Below the pieces are notes generated by a model. It made no database searches. It was not told the origin of the DNA and saw only the letters and a program-made list of their open reading frames with translations. From Bradyrhizobium sp. URHD0069 (lineage in GTDB: Bacteria; Pseudomonadota; Alphaproteobacteria; Rhizobiales; Xanthobacteraceae), in NCBI RefSeq assembly GCF_000701345.1, contig NZ_JNIJ01000018.1, forward strand, positions 1 to 64,000: DNA of 64,000 nucleotides. The letters run 5' to 3'. The position numbers and the translations under genes were made by a program. Numbering within the stretch: position 1 is the first letter of the stretch; the number at the start of each line of letters is the position of its first letter. Shown piece by piece: positions 53,940 to 63,814 of the stretch.

Positions 53940-55480
53940 CCGCAACAGCGGAGCGCCTGTTCGAGGGAGCGGACTGGGACTTCCCAAAGCTGCAACGTAT
54001 CCACGACGCCTGCGAAAAGATTGCGCGATCTGAACTGGGGCTTGACATCTACCCGAACCAGATCGAGGTCATCACCGCCGAGCAGATGCTGGATGCATAC
54101 TCCTCGGTCGGCATGCCGCTGTTCTATAAACATTGGTCGTTCGGCAAGCATTTCGCCCATCACGAGGCGTTCTACCGCAAAGGGCTTATGGGCCTCGCGT
54201 ATGAGATCGTTATCAACAGTTCACCGTGTATTTCCTATTTGATGGAGGAAAATACCGCGACCATGCAGACGCTGGTGATCGCCCACGCGGCGTTCGGCCA
54301 CAACCATTTCTTCAAGAACAATTATCTCTTTAAACAATGGACGGACGCCGAGGGGATCCTCGACTATCTCGATTTTGCGAAGAATTACGTGGCGCAATGC
54401 GACGAGCGCCACGGCCGGTTGGCGGTCGAGCATACGCTCGATGCCGCGCACGCCTTGATGTCGCATGGCATCGATCGTTATCCCGGCAAGAAGACGCTCG
54501 ATCTTCGCACCGAAGAAAAGCGCGCTGAAGAGCGCCGCTTGCACGAGGAGAGCGCCTTCAATGACCTGTGGCGAACCGTTCCGACCGGGCCGATCAAGAG
54601 CCCGAAATTGCTGAACGCCGAACGGCGCCGCAAGCTGCTTGGGTTGCCACAGGAAAATCTGTTGTACTTCCTGGAGAAGACGGCGCCGCGCCTGCATCCT
54701 TGGCAGCGCGAGTTGCTTCGGATTGTGCGGAACATCGCGCAGTATTTTTATCCGCAGAGTCAGACCAAAGTCATGAACGAGGGCGCCGCGACGTATGTGC
54801 ACTACCGCATCATCACCCGGCTGCACGAACAGGGCCTGATTTCCGACGGAAATTTCCTCGAATTCCTGCAGTCGCATACCAATGTGGTGTTTCAGCCCGA
54901 CTTCGACGATCCGCGTTTTTCGGGCTTCAATCCCTATGCGCTCGGCTTCGCGATGATGCAGGACATCGAACGCATCGTCTCCAATCCTGACGACGAGGAT
55001 CGTGAGTGGTTTCCGGACATTGCCGGGACCGGTGACGTGATGGCGGTATTGCGCGACGTCTGGGCCAACTACCGCGATGAAAGTTTCATCAGCCAGTTCC
55101 TCAGTCCACGACTGATGAGGCACTTGCGAATGTTCCATCTGCATGACGATCCGGCGGAAAGCGCCGGCGTCAGGGTCGATGCTATCCATGATGAACGCGG
55201 CTATCGTCGTGTTCGTCGTGAATTGGCGCGGCAGCACGACATTGGGTTCATCGATCCCAACATCGAAGTGGTCGATGTTGACCTGGCGGGCGATCGTCGC
55301 TTGATGTTGCGCCATGCCGTAGTCAAAGGAGCTCAACTGAACGAAGGCGACACGAGGCGGGTGCTGCAGCATCTCGCCGATCTCTGGAGCTATGACGTGT
55401 CGCTCGTCGAAGCCGACGCGACAGACACAATCTTTAGAGAGTACGTAGTGAGCCCGCGTGGGTTCGCCGCGGTAGCGTAA
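53936..55480 (+). CDS. spoVR: SpoVR-family protein (514 aa)
   Basis: SpoVR homologues were named for spore cortex formation in Bacillus, but in proteobacteria they belong with PrkA and YeaH to a stress module. The conserved N-terminal region includes DWDFPKLQRIHDACEKIARS, HWSFGKHFAHHEAFYRKGLM and LAYEIVINSSPCISYLMEEN. The central part contains MNEGAATYVHYRIITRLHEQ with acidic/His residues that may bind metal. The length is normal. The start overlaps the YeaH stop (ATGA). Confidence 0.95.
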   Translation: MTATAERLFEGADWDFPKLQRIHDACEKIARSELGLDIYPNQIEVITAEQMLDAYSSVGMPLFYKHWSFGKHFAHHEAFYRKGLMGLAYEIVINSSPCISYLMEENTATMQTLVIAHAAFGHNHFFKNNYLFKQWTDAEGILDYLDFAKNYVAQCDERHGRLAVEHTLDAAHALMSHGIDRYPGKKTLDLRTEEKRAEERRLHEESAFNDLWRTVPTGPIKSPKLLNAERRRKLLGLPQENLLYFLEKTAPRLHPWQRELLRIVRNIAQYFYPQSQTKVMNEGAATYVHYRIITRLHEQGLISDGNFLEFLQSHTNVVFQPDFDDPRFSGFNPYALGFAMMQDIERIVSNPDDEDREWFPDIAGTGDVMAVLRDVWANYRDESFISQFLSPRLMRHLRMFHLHDDPAESAGVRVDAIHDERGYRRVRRELARQHDIGFIDPNIEVVDVDLAGDRRLMLRHAVVKGAQLNEGDTRRVLQHLADLWSYDVSLVEADATDTIFREYVVSPRGFAAVA

Positions 55481-55600
55481 ATGATTGGCGGCGTACTGGT
55501 GATGGAGGCCGATCAGCCGATCGCAGGGTAGGCGAGGCGCTTTGCGCGCCGTCATTGCAAGTCTAGCTCGGTGGGCACGCGCGTTTATCATCGGGTGCAT

Positions 55601-55709
55601 TGGAGGTGTCGGCGAGCGCCATCAGCGCCTGACCGCAGACGATGCCGCGGTTCCGGCACAGGCGCTCGGACAACGCCATGCGCAGGACCGCGCTCGGCTG
55701 CCGGTCCGC
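55601..55709 (-). pseudogene. Fragment of a PaaI-type thioesterase gene
   Basis: About 109 bases are roughly 90 percent identical to 61182-61290 inside the intact thioesterase gene (60964-61428), in the same orientation. The translation reads AVLRMALSERLCRNRGIVCG and then QALMALADTS, against AILRMAFSERLCRNGGIVCG in the full gene. The homology stops abruptly at both ends, so this is a leftover piece, not a gene. Confidence 0.85.
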
Positions 55710-55774
55710 CGGATAGATCATATTGAGGTACGGGAAGACTACCCCCATATATCGCCTTGGTAGGGAGTCTTGCC

Positions 55775-57172
55775 GTGAAGATGGCGCAGGCGGCCCTTGT
55801 TGCGGCGATTGCCGCCGCTGTTCAATTTGCTCCTCTTACGCCTCTGTCGGCCGAGGAGGGCGGCAGACCCGCGTTGATGATCGAGATCGACGGAGCGATC
55901 GGTCCGGCAACCGCCAGATATGTGAAGGAAGCGCTGACGACGGCGGGCGAACGACGGGCTGAGGTCGTCGTCCTGCGCCTGAACACGCCGGGCGGCCTCG
56001 CCACCAGCATGCGCGAGATTATTGCCGATGTGCTTGGGTCCTCTGTTCCCGTCATTGGCTACGTTGCTCCTGCCGGTGCCCATGCCGCGAGCGCGGGAAC
56101 CTATATTCTCTATGCAACGCATATCGCGGCCATGGCGCCGGGCACCAATCTCGGCGCTGCAACGCCGGTGCAGATCGGCGGCCCGCTGCCGGGTCTGCCA
56201 GACAGCACTCCAGACAAGGACGGCAAGGACAAAAAGGACGATGCGAAGCAGCCTGCGCCGAAGGACGCCATGACGGCGAAGGCGACGAACGACGCAGTCG
56301 CGTTGATCCGCAGTTTGGCCGAGCTGCGCGGGCGCAATGCCGATTGGGCCGAGAAGGCTGTCCGCGACGCCGCCAGTCTTTCCGCCAGCAGCGCCTTGCA
56401 GGCGAATGTTATCGATCTCATCGCACGCAGTCCGGCCGAACTGCTCGAGCAGATCACCGGCCGCACGGTCGAGGTCGCAGGTGGCGATATCCGACAGCTG
56501 GCGACAAAGGGCCTGACAATTGAGCGACTCGATCCCGGCTGGCTGATCCGATTTCTGTCCGTTATCACCGATCCCAACGTCGCTTTCATCCTGCTGATCG
56601 TCGGCATCTACGGTTTGATCTTCGAGTTTTCCACTCCGGGCGCCATAGCGCCCGGCGTGGTCGGGACGATCAGTCTGCTGCTCGGCCTCTATGCCCTCAA
56701 CATGCTGCCGATCAATTACGCCGGCCTGGCCCTTATGCTGCTGGGGATCGCCTTTCTAGCCGTCGAAACCTTCAACCCAACCGTGGTTCTCGGCCTTGGC
56801 GGCATTGCCGCGTTTCTTCTCGGGGCCGCCATGCTGTTCAAGATCCAAGCACCTGGATACCAGCTGTCATGGACGGTCGTCATCATCGCGATGGCGATGA
56901 TCGTCAGCATGACCGTCGTCGTGCTCGGCTCGCTCTGGCGCGCTCGCAGAAACCCGGCCCGGGTCGGGGGACAGGCCATGCGCGGGCTGCCCGCCGAAGT
57001 TCTCGACTGGTCCGGCAGCGAAGGTCACGTCTTCACTCATGGTGAGCGCTGGCAGGCCCACGGAGCGGAAGCCCTTACACCCGGAGAGGTGGTCGAGGTG
57101 GCCGGCATCAAGGACCTGACGCTTGTGGTGCGGCGGCGATCCGAAAGAACCGTCAGCGAAGGAGGTGTGTGA
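55775..57172 (+). CDS. nfeD: NfeD-family membrane serine protease (465 aa)
   Basis: Long NfeD proteins are ClpP-like serine proteases of the membrane that work with stomatin-type partners. The signal peptide (residues 1-26) precedes the protease domain: [20 protein letters not shown] (oxyanion region) and [20 protein letters not shown] (catalytic Ser in AASAG). Four or five membrane helices follow (from [20 protein letters not shown]), and the C-terminus is an OB-fold ([20 protein letters not shown]). The GTG at 55775 has GGGAG seven bases upstream. The stop overlaps the slipin start. Confidence 0.93.
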   Translation: MKMAQAALVAAIAAAVQFAPLTPLSAEEGGRPALMIEIDGAIGPATARYVKEALTTAGERRAEVVVLRLNTPGGLATSMREIIADVLGSSVPVIGYVAPAGAHAASAGTYILYATHIAAMAPGTNLGAATPVQIGGPLPGLPDSTPDKDGKDKKDDAKQPAPKDAMTAKATNDAVALIRSLAELRGRNADWAEKAVRDAASLSASSALQANVIDLIARSPAELLEQITGRTVEVAGGDIRQLATKGLTIERLDPGWLIRFLSVITDPNVAFILLIVGIYGLIFEFSTPGAIAPGVVGTISLLLGLYALNMLPINYAGLALMLLGIAFLAVETFNPTVVLGLGGIAAFLLGAAMLFKIQAPGYQLSWTVVIIAMAMIVSMTVVVLGSLWRARRNPARVGGQAMRGLPAEVLDWSGSEGHVFTHGERWQAHGAEALTPGEVVEVAGIKDLTLVVRRRSERTVSEGGV

Positions 57173-57936
57173 TGATGTTAGACTATCTGAGCTATCTTGT
57201 TCTCGTAGTCGTCGTGATCATGTTTCTCGCGGCGGCGATCCGTATCTTGAGAGAATATGAGCGCGGCATCGTCTTCACGCTGGGTCGCTTCACCGGGGTG
57301 AAGGGCCCCGGTCTCTTCATCCTCATTCCGTTCGCGCAGCAGATGGTCAAGGTCGATCTGCGGGTCGTGGTGCAGGACGTGCCGCCCCAGGACGTGATCA
57401 CGCGCGACAATGTCACGGTCAAGGTCAATGCCGTCCTCTACTTCCGCATCGTCGACCCGGAGCGAGCGGTCATCAAGGTCGCGGACTTTATGGCCGCGAC
57501 CAGCCAGCTGGCGCAAACCACGCTGCGCTCCGTCCTCGGCAAACACGAGCTCGACGAACTGCTGGCGGAACGGGATCGGCTCAACGCTGACATTCAGGAG
57601 ATCCTCGATCAGCAGACCGACGCCTGGGGCATCAAGGTGACCAACGTCGAGATCAAACATGTCGATCTCAACGAAAACATGATCCGCGCGATCGCCAAAC
57701 AGGCCGAGGCCGAGCGGTTGCGGCGTGCAAAGGTGATCAATGCCGAAGGCGAGCAGCAGGCCGCCGAGAAGCTCGTCGAGGCTGGCCGGCTTCTGGCCCG
57801 GGAACCACAGGCGATGCAGCTACGCTATTTCGCAGCCCTGCACGACACCGCGAGCGAGCGGTCCTCAACCATTGTCTTTCCGCTGCCGACGGATCTGCTC
57901 ACCCATCTCATTCCACAACCGGGCGTGGCGAGGTGA
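57172..57936 (+). CDS. Slipin/stomatin-type SPFH protein (254 aa)
   Basis: A membrane-anchored scaffold protein that forms rings and organises membrane domains; it is the usual partner of NfeD proteases. One N-terminal helix ([19 protein letters not shown]) is followed by the SPFH domain: [60 protein letters not shown] and the coiled-coil ending [20 protein letters not shown]. The start ATG overlaps the NfeD stop (TGATG) behind GGAGG, so the pair is translationally coupled. Confidence 0.95.
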   Translation: MMLDYLSYLVLVVVVIMFLAAAIRILREYERGIVFTLGRFTGVKGPGLFILIPFAQQMVKVDLRVVVQDVPPQDVITRDNVTVKVNAVLYFRIVDPERAVIKVADFMAATSQLAQTTLRSVLGKHELDELLAERDRLNADIQEILDQQTDAWGIKVTNVEIKHVDLNENMIRAIAKQAEAERLRRAKVINAEGEQQAAEKLVEAGRLLAREPQAMQLRYFAALHDTASERSSTIVFPLPTDLLTHLIPQPGVAR

Positions 57937-58172
57937 CTTGACCATCCATGACGTTCTGCCGCCGCTGCTACCGATCTAGAGCAGAAGAATTACGGTAAGC
58001 CCGCCGGAATGGTCGCCGGTGTCCGGTTTGGCGGCCCATGACCTCGAGCGGGCTCTTGCAAACGTCCCGCGCCAGGAGGCAGACTGGCTCGGCTTGAGAG
58101 GTGTCAACGTCTACGGTTCCGCTGCCCGACTGGTGTTCACGGTTGCGCGCAGAACGAGAGGAGCATGACGCC

Positions 58173-58355
58173 ATGCGAGAAATCGAAATTCATGCTTATG
58201 CGCGACAGTTGCTGGAAGCACATGGCCCCCGGGCCATTGCGGAAGCTGCCCAGAACGCTATCGACCTTGAAGCAAAGGGCGAGGTGGAACTGGCCCGAAC
58301 CTGGCGGCATATCGAAGACGCCTTGAAGCTCATGCGTGGGCCGCACCAAAGCTGA
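58173..58355 (+). CDS. Small conserved-looking protein (60 aa)
   Basis: The protein MREIEIHAYARQLLEAHGPR continues AIAEAAQNAIDLEAKGEVEL and ARTWRHIEDALKLMRGPHQS. It is highly helical and acidic-basic mixed, without cysteine. Short proteins of this kind, with AxAxxxxxxE...G...A..W..I..AL, are widespread in Rhizobiales and unnamed. GAGGAG precedes the ATG by nine bases. It sits between slipin and glnA. Confidence 0.65.
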   Translation: MREIEIHAYARQLLEAHGPRAIAEAAQNAIDLEAKGEVELARTWRHIEDALKLMRGPHQS

Positions 58356-58534
58356 AACCGCGGGCTCGCGGGTGACAAGACGTGCCCGAACGCGAGCGCC
58401 GCCATGCCGGATCGAGGCCGGTGCGGGGGCGGCGCGGGAGGTGGAACGTGGACCGAATCCGCCCCAGGCCGCTTGGCCGCGGCTGAACGGCAACACGATC
58501 TTCAAGGCGCCGCTCTCGATCAAGGAGTGAAGCC

Positions 58535-59965
58535 ATGGTTCCGAATTGTGCGACAGCCGAAGATCTTCTGAAGGCGATCAAGGACGAGAAGGTCCAGATG
58601 ATCGATCTGCGGTTCACCGACTTGCCGGGGGTGTGGCAACACTTTTCCGTTCCGCCGAGCGCAGTGAATATCGATACTCTCAATGAAGGCATCGGCTTCG
58701 ACGGTTCGTCGATCCGCGGCTTCCAGGAGATCCAGGAAAGCGACATGCTGGTCGTCCCGGATCCGACGACGGCCTTCCTCGACCCGTTTTCCCCCGCTAC
58801 GACGCTGGCCCTGATCTGCGACATCAGAGACCCGATCACCGGTCAACCCTATAGCCGCGATGCTCGCTACATCGCCCAGAAGGCCGAGACTTATCTGAAG
58901 GGCATCGGCCGCGCCGATACGAGCTATTTCGGCCCGGAGGCTGAGTTCTTCGTATTCAACGACGTGCGCTACGGACAGGGCATCAACTACGCATTCCACA
59001 GAATCGATTCCAGCGAGGGCAGCTGGAACACCGGCAAGAGGGAAGCGCCGAATTTGGGCCACAAGCCGCGCCCGAAAGAGGGATATTTTCCGGTTCCTCC
59101 GACCGACAGTATGCAGGCTCTCCGCACGGAAATGGTGCTGACGATGGAGTCGCTCGGAATCCAGATCGAAGCCCATCACCACGAAGTCGCGACCGGCGGC
59201 CAAAACGAAATAGACATGCGTTTCACCACGCTCACCCGCATGGCCGACAACCTGATGATCTACAAATACGTGGTTAAGAACACCGCTCGCCAGCACGGCA
59301 TGACCGCGACGTTCATGCCAAAACCGCTGTTCGAGGACAACGCTTCGGGAATGCACGTTCATCAGAGTTTATGGAAGGGCGAGACCAACCTGTTCTACGA
59401 CAAGGGTGACTACGCGGAGCTGAGCGAGCTTGGCCGCTACTACATCGGCGGGCTATTGACGCACGCCTGGGCATTATGCGCGCTATGCGCCCCGACCACA
59501 AACTCCTATCGGCGTCTGGTGCCGGGTTACGAAGCTCCGATCAACCTGGTCTATTCCCAACGCAATCGCTCGGCCTGCTGCCGGATTCCGATGTATTCGC
59601 CGAACCCGCGGGCAAAGCGCGTCGAGTTCCGTTCGCCGGATCCCTCCTGCAATCCCTACCTAGCCTTCTCCGCGATGCTGATGGCCGGCCTTGACGGCAT
59701 CAACAACCGCATCGACCCGGGCAGGCCGATCGACAAGAATCTTTATGACCTCCCGCCTGCCGAGGCGAAGGATGTGAAATCGACCCCCGGATCGTTGGAC
59801 CAGGCGCTTGACGCGCTCGAACGCGATCACGCGTTCCTGCTGCGCGGCGACGTATTCACTGGGGATGTGATCGAAACCTGGCTCGACTACAAGCGAAAAA
59901 GGGAGGTCGATGCCATCCGGCTGCGCCCTCATCCTCACGAGTTCCATCTCTATTACGATATCTAG
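58535..59965 (+). CDS. glnA: Glutamine synthetase type I, additional copy (476 aa)
   Basis: Makes glutamine from glutamate and ammonia with ATP. GS signatures are intact: [72 protein letters not shown] and [20 protein letters not shown]. The adenylylation tyrosine is conserved ([13 protein letters not shown], about residue 404). The substrate loop reads NRSACCRIP where the usual form is NRSASCRIP, and [20 protein letters not shown] has two extra cysteines. No glnB lies beside it, so this is probably not the main glnBA locus. The start ATG at 58535 follows AAGGAGTGAAGCC. Confidence 0.95.
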   Translation: MVPNCATAEDLLKAIKDEKVQMIDLRFTDLPGVWQHFSVPPSAVNIDTLNEGIGFDGSSIRGFQEIQESDMLVVPDPTTAFLDPFSPATTLALICDIRDPITGQPYSRDARYIAQKAETYLKGIGRADTSYFGPEAEFFVFNDVRYGQGINYAFHRIDSSEGSWNTGKREAPNLGHKPRPKEGYFPVPPTDSMQALRTEMVLTMESLGIQIEAHHHEVATGGQNEIDMRFTTLTRMADNLMIYKYVVKNTARQHGMTATFMPKPLFEDNASGMHVHQSLWKGETNLFYDKGDYAELSELGRYYIGGLLTHAWALCALCAPTTNSYRRLVPGYEAPINLVYSQRNRSACCRIPMYSPNPRAKRVEFRSPDPSCNPYLAFSAMLMAGLDGINNRIDPGRPIDKNLYDLPPAEAKDVKSTPGSLDQALDALERDHAFLLRGDVFTGDVIETWLDYKRKREVDAIRLRPHPHEFHLYYDI

Positions 59966-60146
59966 ACTAGGGCCGGCGCTTTTTTTGCACGACCAAGACC
60001 CAAAACAGACAGGTTCGCTTGTCGGTTCGACCGTGCGCCGCGCGCGAGCATGTTGAGCCGGGCTTCTATGGCGTGTCGCTGAGTTTCGTGACGCGATCCA
60101 TTGGCATCCATCTGGGCCGCTTTTGCCTGCTGCTTAGAAAGACCCA

Positions 60147-60641
60147 TCAAACGCCGAGCGCGCTAGATATCTCACCGAGCGTCGCCTTTTCGGCGTCGCT
60201 CACCTGAACTCCGCCGCCGAATAAACTGCCGCCCTCTGAGGCTGCTTCAGCGGTGCTTTGACTGATCTGCTGCAGCCAAGTTTTGAACGCAGCGGCGTCG
60301 CCGGGGGCTTTTGCGCTCAGCAATGCTGAAACCTGGCGCAACGACTCGACGGATTTGGTCTTGATGTCTGCGGGCTTGCCACCGGCGAATTCCGCCTTGA
60401 GGCCATCGCGCGCGGCGCTTCGCCCCTCGCTTGTTGAGAAATCAGCAACCACCGCCTTTACCAGGCTGTTAGCGTTGGAGTCGGTTGCGACTTTCGTTAG
60501 CGCGGTGCCGCCAGCAAACGATTCCTTCAAAAGACCCCAAAGCCCGCTTGGGTCGGCCGCGGTAACAGCCATTCCCGCGATCATTGGGCTTTTCAGAAGC
60601 AGCGTCCATTCATCCTTTGTGAAGCTGGTCTTGTCGGCCAT
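60147..60641 (-). CDS. Hypothetical alpha-helical protein (164 aa)
   Basis: The protein opens MADKTSFTKDEWTLLLKSPM and IAGMAVTAADPSGLWGLLKE, has KAVVADFSTSEGRSAARDGL in the middle, and ends SDAEKATLGEISSALGV. This helical, cysteine-free pattern with SPxxAGMAVTAADPSGLWGLL is one I recognise from many Rhizobiales genomes without a known role. The start follows AGGAGGAAATCA. It is convergent with glnA, separated by 181 bases. Confidence 0.75.
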   Translation of the reverse strand: MADKTSFTKDEWTLLLKSPMIAGMAVTAADPSGLWGLLKESFAGGTALTKVATDSNANSLVKAVVADFSTSEGRSAARDGLKAEFAGGKPADIKTKSVESLRQVSALLSAKAPGDAAAFKTWLQQISQSTAEAASEGGSLFGGGVQVSDAEKATLGEISSALGV

Positions 60642-60963
60642 TGATTTCCTCCTGATGCATTCGAATTGCTACAGATCGAAGCGGCAGAGCGCGCATGCCT
60701 TCGGCTCTAGCAGGTACTGCCGCCGCGCGGCCTGCCTCGAGCAGACCGCGCAAACGGCATCTGGAGATCAAGCGCGCGAGAGCCTATGGAGTTTTCCACG
60801 AAGCTTATCGATCGCTGGCTTCGCAACATCCCCAACTCCGGGGGTCGCCAACACCTTGTCACACATCTGGTTGTCCAGCCGAAATCTGCGGCCTGTCCAA
60901 TCACAACACGGAGAGCGTGCGTACTCGAGTTGACCTAGATCCACTGCCGCGAGCTGGCTGCTC
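60642..60963. other. Intergenic region, no supported gene
   Basis: These 322 bases hold the promoter of the minus-strand gene at 60147 and the tail of the thioesterase. Open frames on both strands lack ribosome-binding sites and recognisable motifs. The minus-strand reading DKVLATPGVGDVAKPAIDKL looks protein-like but has no start, so it may be an old remnant. Confidence 0.35.
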
Positions 60964-61428
60964 TCACAGCATCGCAAATGCGCTCGATACCATGGCCACC
61001 GGCTTGTTGTCGGAGGCACTCGACAAGGTGACACGGCCGAAGCTCATGGTGCGACCGAGGCGAACCACGCGCGCATCCGCCAGCACGTCCGACGAGGTGG
61101 CGGCGCGCATGAAATGCGTGGTTTGATCCACCGTCGTCATCGGCCGGTAGCCGCGGTTGGCGGCAAGTATCGCAATCACCATGGAGGTGTCAGCGAGCGC
61201 CATCAGCGCTTGACCGCAGACGATGCCGCCGTTCCGGCATAAGCGCTCGGAGAAGGCCATGCGCAGGATCGCACCCGGCTGCCAGTCGGCCGCGGCACCT
61301 GACGGAGCAGCGCATTCGATGCGCTCGATCGACAGCCCGAGATCCTGCACCCACGGCGCAAATACATCGCCAAGCACGCGCTTGGCTTCCTCGATATCGA
61401 ATTCGGCCGCCCGCGTTTCCGGTTGCAT
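60964..61428 (-). CDS. PaaI-type hotdog thioesterase (154 aa)
   Basis: The protein has the 4HBT core: CGQALMALADTSMVIAILAA (Asp of the active helix), YRPMTTVDQTTHFMRAATSS and ARVVRLGRTMSFGRVTLSSA. Such enzymes hydrolyse acyl-CoA, often phenylacetyl-type. I started at 61428, where GAGGAG lies nine bases upstream. A 109-base piece of this gene is repeated at 55601-55709. Confidence 0.88.
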   Translation of the reverse strand: MQPETRAAEFDIEEAKRVLGDVFAPWVQDLGLSIERIECAAPSGAAADWQPGAILRMAFSERLCRNGGIVCGQALMALADTSMVIAILAANRGYRPMTTVDQTTHFMRAATSSDVLADARVVRLGRTMSFGRVTLSSASDNKPVAMVSSAFAML

Positions 61429-61567
61429 GAACGGATGCTCCTCGCCCTGGCATTGGTGCCAGCGCATAAACTAGAGCGCAACTGGCGGAAAATGGACACA
61501 CGCCCGGCGTGGCTTGAAAATGCCTGGCTCGAAGCTCTATGATACACTGCGGGGAGTAGGTCCGGTC

Positions 61568-61699
61568 ATGTTCAGGCGATTGGCACTGATTTTCAGCGTG
61601 GTCACTATGGGGCTCGCCCTCAATGGCTGCACCAAATGCGGTCCGATCTGGGACGATTGGATGCAATCGCCGAAATCCTGCAAGTCGGACCGGTTTTGA
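61568..61699 (+). CDS. Tiny lipoprotein (43 aa)
   Basis: MFRRLALIFSVVTMGLALNG precedes CTKCGPIWDDWMQSPKSCKS and DRF. The lipobox LALNGC makes it a membrane lipoprotein with a mature chain of only 24 residues carrying three cysteines (CTKC, SCKS). I recognise the CGPIWDDWMQSPKSCK tail from many Bradyrhizobium genomes, where it has no assigned function. It is separate from, and upstream of, the exported protein at 61773. Confidence 0.75.
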   Translation: MFRRLALIFSVVTMGLALNGCTKCGPIWDDWMQSPKSCKSDRF

Positions 61700-61772
61700 G
61701 CCGCGCAACTGGGCACGCTTGGCGTCGCGATCCACCCGGTGGTATATTGCGGCCAAATGCAGGGAGCATTCT

Positions 61773-62054
61773 ATGAGAGTTTTCCGCTTGGCGGCTGCCA
61801 TCGCATTGTTGACAGCGCCGGCTTACGCACAGATGTCGACACCCAACGTCAATTTGATCCCGGAGCTGCAATCCAAATCTCCCGAGGAGAAGGAAGCTGA
61901 GGCGGCAAGGGACAAAGCCTATAAAGAATCGCTGAAGAAAATACCGGACGCCAAGGTCTCCTCCGACCCGTGGGGCACTGTGCGCAGCGCCGATGCACCC
62001 AAGGCCTCAGCTCCGGCAAAGCCGCGGACCAAGACCGGCAGCACCGCAAACTGA
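61773..62054 (+). CDS. Small exported protein with IPD-DPWG tail (93 aa)
   Basis: The signal peptide (MRVFRLAAAIALLTAPAYA) leaves QMSTPNVNLIPELQSKSPEE and a charged helix, then AYKESLKKIPDAKVSSDPWG, TVRSADAP and a Pro/Lys tail. The tail pattern AYKxxLxxIPDxK...DPWGxxR is shared with the protein at 46377-46607, which is clearly a paralogue. The function is unknown, and it is probably periplasmic. GGGAG lies six bases before the ATG. Confidence 0.75.
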   Translation: MRVFRLAAAIALLTAPAYAQMSTPNVNLIPELQSKSPEEKEAEAARDKAYKESLKKIPDAKVSSDPWGTVRSADAPKASAPAKPRTKTGSTAN

Positions 62055-62064
62055 AATCGAACCG

Positions 62065-62778
62065 TCAGGCCAGGACTGCCGATTGATCCAGCAGGGTTTC
62101 GTAGCACTCGCAGGACATCCGCAAGAGCGCCGGCCGGTCCAGGATCCTGATCACGCCGCGCGAATAGGTGATGACGCCCGCGCTTTGCACCTTGCTGGCG
62201 ACTTCCGTCACCGAGGTCCGCCTCACCCCCAACATTTCGGCGAGAAATTCCTGGGTTAAAGCGACGGTGTCGCTTGAAGCCCGATCCGCGGATTGGAGCA
62301 GCCAGCGGCAAAATCGCGGCTCGATCGAGTGCAGTGCGTTGCAGGCGGCGGTTACCCGCGCCTGCGACAGCAGTACCTCGTTATAACGGATGCAGAGATT
62401 GCGCAGGGGGTCGCTACCGGCGACTGCCGTCCTGAAATGGGTGGCGGCGATTTTGGTACAGGCCATCGGCATCTGCACGACGACGCGCACCAGCGATTTG
62501 TACAGGCCAAGCCCGGCCATCGCGCCGACCACGCCCTCGCGACCGACAGTCGCGGTTTCGATCGCCTTGCCGTCGCGCAGCACGGCGAGCAGTGAGAGCA
62601 TGCCGTCGTGCGGGAAGTAGACCTGGTCGACCTCGTCGCCGGCTTCAACCAGGACCTCGCCCTGGTGCAGGGAGACGATCGACAGATACGGAAGCAGCCG
62701 ATCGAAATGGTCGCGTGGCAGGGAGGCAAGCAGCTTGTTGTCCAAGGCCATGCCGTTCTTTGATGCTACCAATATCAT
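62065..62778 (-). CDS. Crp/Fnr-family regulator (237 aa)
   Basis: The N-terminal cyclic-nucleotide-binding-like domain contains LHQGEVLVEAGDEVDQVYFP and ATVGREGVVGAMAGLGLYKS. The C-terminal winged helix contains LTQEFLAEMLGVRRTSVTEV and SAGVITYSRGVIRILD. It lacks the FNR N-terminal cysteine cluster, so it is not an oxygen-labile FNR. The start at 62778 is one choice; the ATG at 62751 also fits. It is tandem with a second Crp/Fnr gene, 198 bases apart. Confidence 0.85.
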   Translation of the reverse strand: MILVASKNGMALDNKLLASLPRDHFDRLLPYLSIVSLHQGEVLVEAGDEVDQVYFPHDGMLSLLAVLRDGKAIETATVGREGVVGAMAGLGLYKSLVRVVVQMPMACTKIAATHFRTAVAGSDPLRNLCIRYNEVLLSQARVTAACNALHSIEPRFCRWLLQSADRASSDTVALTQEFLAEMLGVRRTSVTEVASKVQSAGVITYSRGVIRILDRPALLRMSCECYETLLDQSAVLA

Positions 62779-62976
62779 ATCCCGCCCGGTCGGTCGGGCC
62801 GATTTACCGCGGGGGTGGGGAGGGCGCTCCGAGAGGGCGATTCCGCGGAAGCTTGTGTATAGGAAAAATGAAGAGGCGTTGTCGGTACGGTACCCGTCAT
62901 AGCAATGATTCACCTTTAAGTTGAATACGGTGGTCCCTGGATAAAGCGCTTTCGACCGACATGTTTCCGCTCCGGT

Positions 62977-63735
62977 CTATCCGACTTCGCTGATCAATCG
63001 ACGCTTCTTGTCGGTCCTTGGTGCGGCCGGTGTATCGCCAAGCAGCCGATCGAACTCCCGTTTCGAAATGTCGTAGCATTCGCAGGCTCGCTGCCGCAGC
63101 GCGTCTTGATCGAGGATCGTGACGTGGCCCCGCCGATAGCGGATCAGCCCCGCTTTTTGCAGGGTGCCCATCACGTCGGTGACGGTCGTTCGTCGCACGC
63201 CTAACATCATTCCCAAAAATTCGTGGGTGAGCAGGAAATCGCCTGAAGGCATCCGGTCGCGCGTCATTAGCAGCCAGCGGCAACAGCGCTGTTCGACTTT
63301 ATGCAAATGCGCGCAGGCTACCGATTGCGCGATTTGGTTGAAGAAGGCATGGGCATAGCGGAGCATGATCAGCTTCAGCGTCGGACTTCGTTCAAGTTCG
63401 CCGCGGAAAATTCGGGCGTCGATGGCGAGAGCCGTCCCCGGAACCTGTACATACACCGATGAGGGTGCGTCGCGATCGCCGAGGCAAATCGGCAATCCCA
63501 CCATTCCCTCGTTGCCGATCGTGCCGACCTCAGCGCTGGCGCCATCGGCCGTCGTGACGACGAGCGAAGCGACTCCGTCGATGGGGAAATACACATGATC
63601 GATCGGGCGCGATGCCTCGTAGAGGCTTTTTCTATATTCGAACACCACGAGCGACAAATGCGGGCGCAACCTCTCGTAGTTGTCATCCGACAACAGCGAG
63701 AGCAGCCGGTTGGTCCGTCGATCGTGGTCGGGCAT
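62977..63735 (-). CDS. Crp/Fnr-family regulator (252 aa)
   Basis: The domain order is the same as in the neighbouring regulator. The sensor domain has FEYRKSLYEASRPIDHVYFP and GTIGNEGMVGLPICLGDRDA. The DNA-binding part has LTHEFLGMMLGVRRTTVTDV and KAGLIRYRRGHVTILDQDAL, close to the neighbour's. There is no FNR cysteine cluster. The two genes are probably an old duplication. The C-terminal CYDISKREFDRLL is typical of this branch. Palindromes upstream at 63815-63860 may be its operators. Confidence 0.87.
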   Translation of the reverse strand: MPDHDRRTNRLLSLLSDDNYERLRPHLSLVVFEYRKSLYEASRPIDHVYFPIDGVASLVVTTADGASAEVGTIGNEGMVGLPICLGDRDAPSSVYVQVPGTALAIDARIFRGELERSPTLKLIMLRYAHAFFNQIAQSVACAHLHKVEQRCCRWLLMTRDRMPSGDFLLTHEFLGMMLGVRRTTVTDVMGTLQKAGLIRYRRGHVTILDQDALRQRACECYDISKREFDRLLGDTPAAPRTDKKRRLISEVG

Positions 63736-63814
63736 GGCCCGTTATTTCCTATGTTTGGTGGCTCCTAGCGCGCCGAGGCTGCAAGCGAAGGCCTGTAACC
63801 TTCGGGTTCCATTC

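Noticed and set aside
54221..55600. 459-codon minus-strand frame opposite spoVR
   Set aside because: Antisense shadow of SpoVR, which has clear family motifs on the plus strand.
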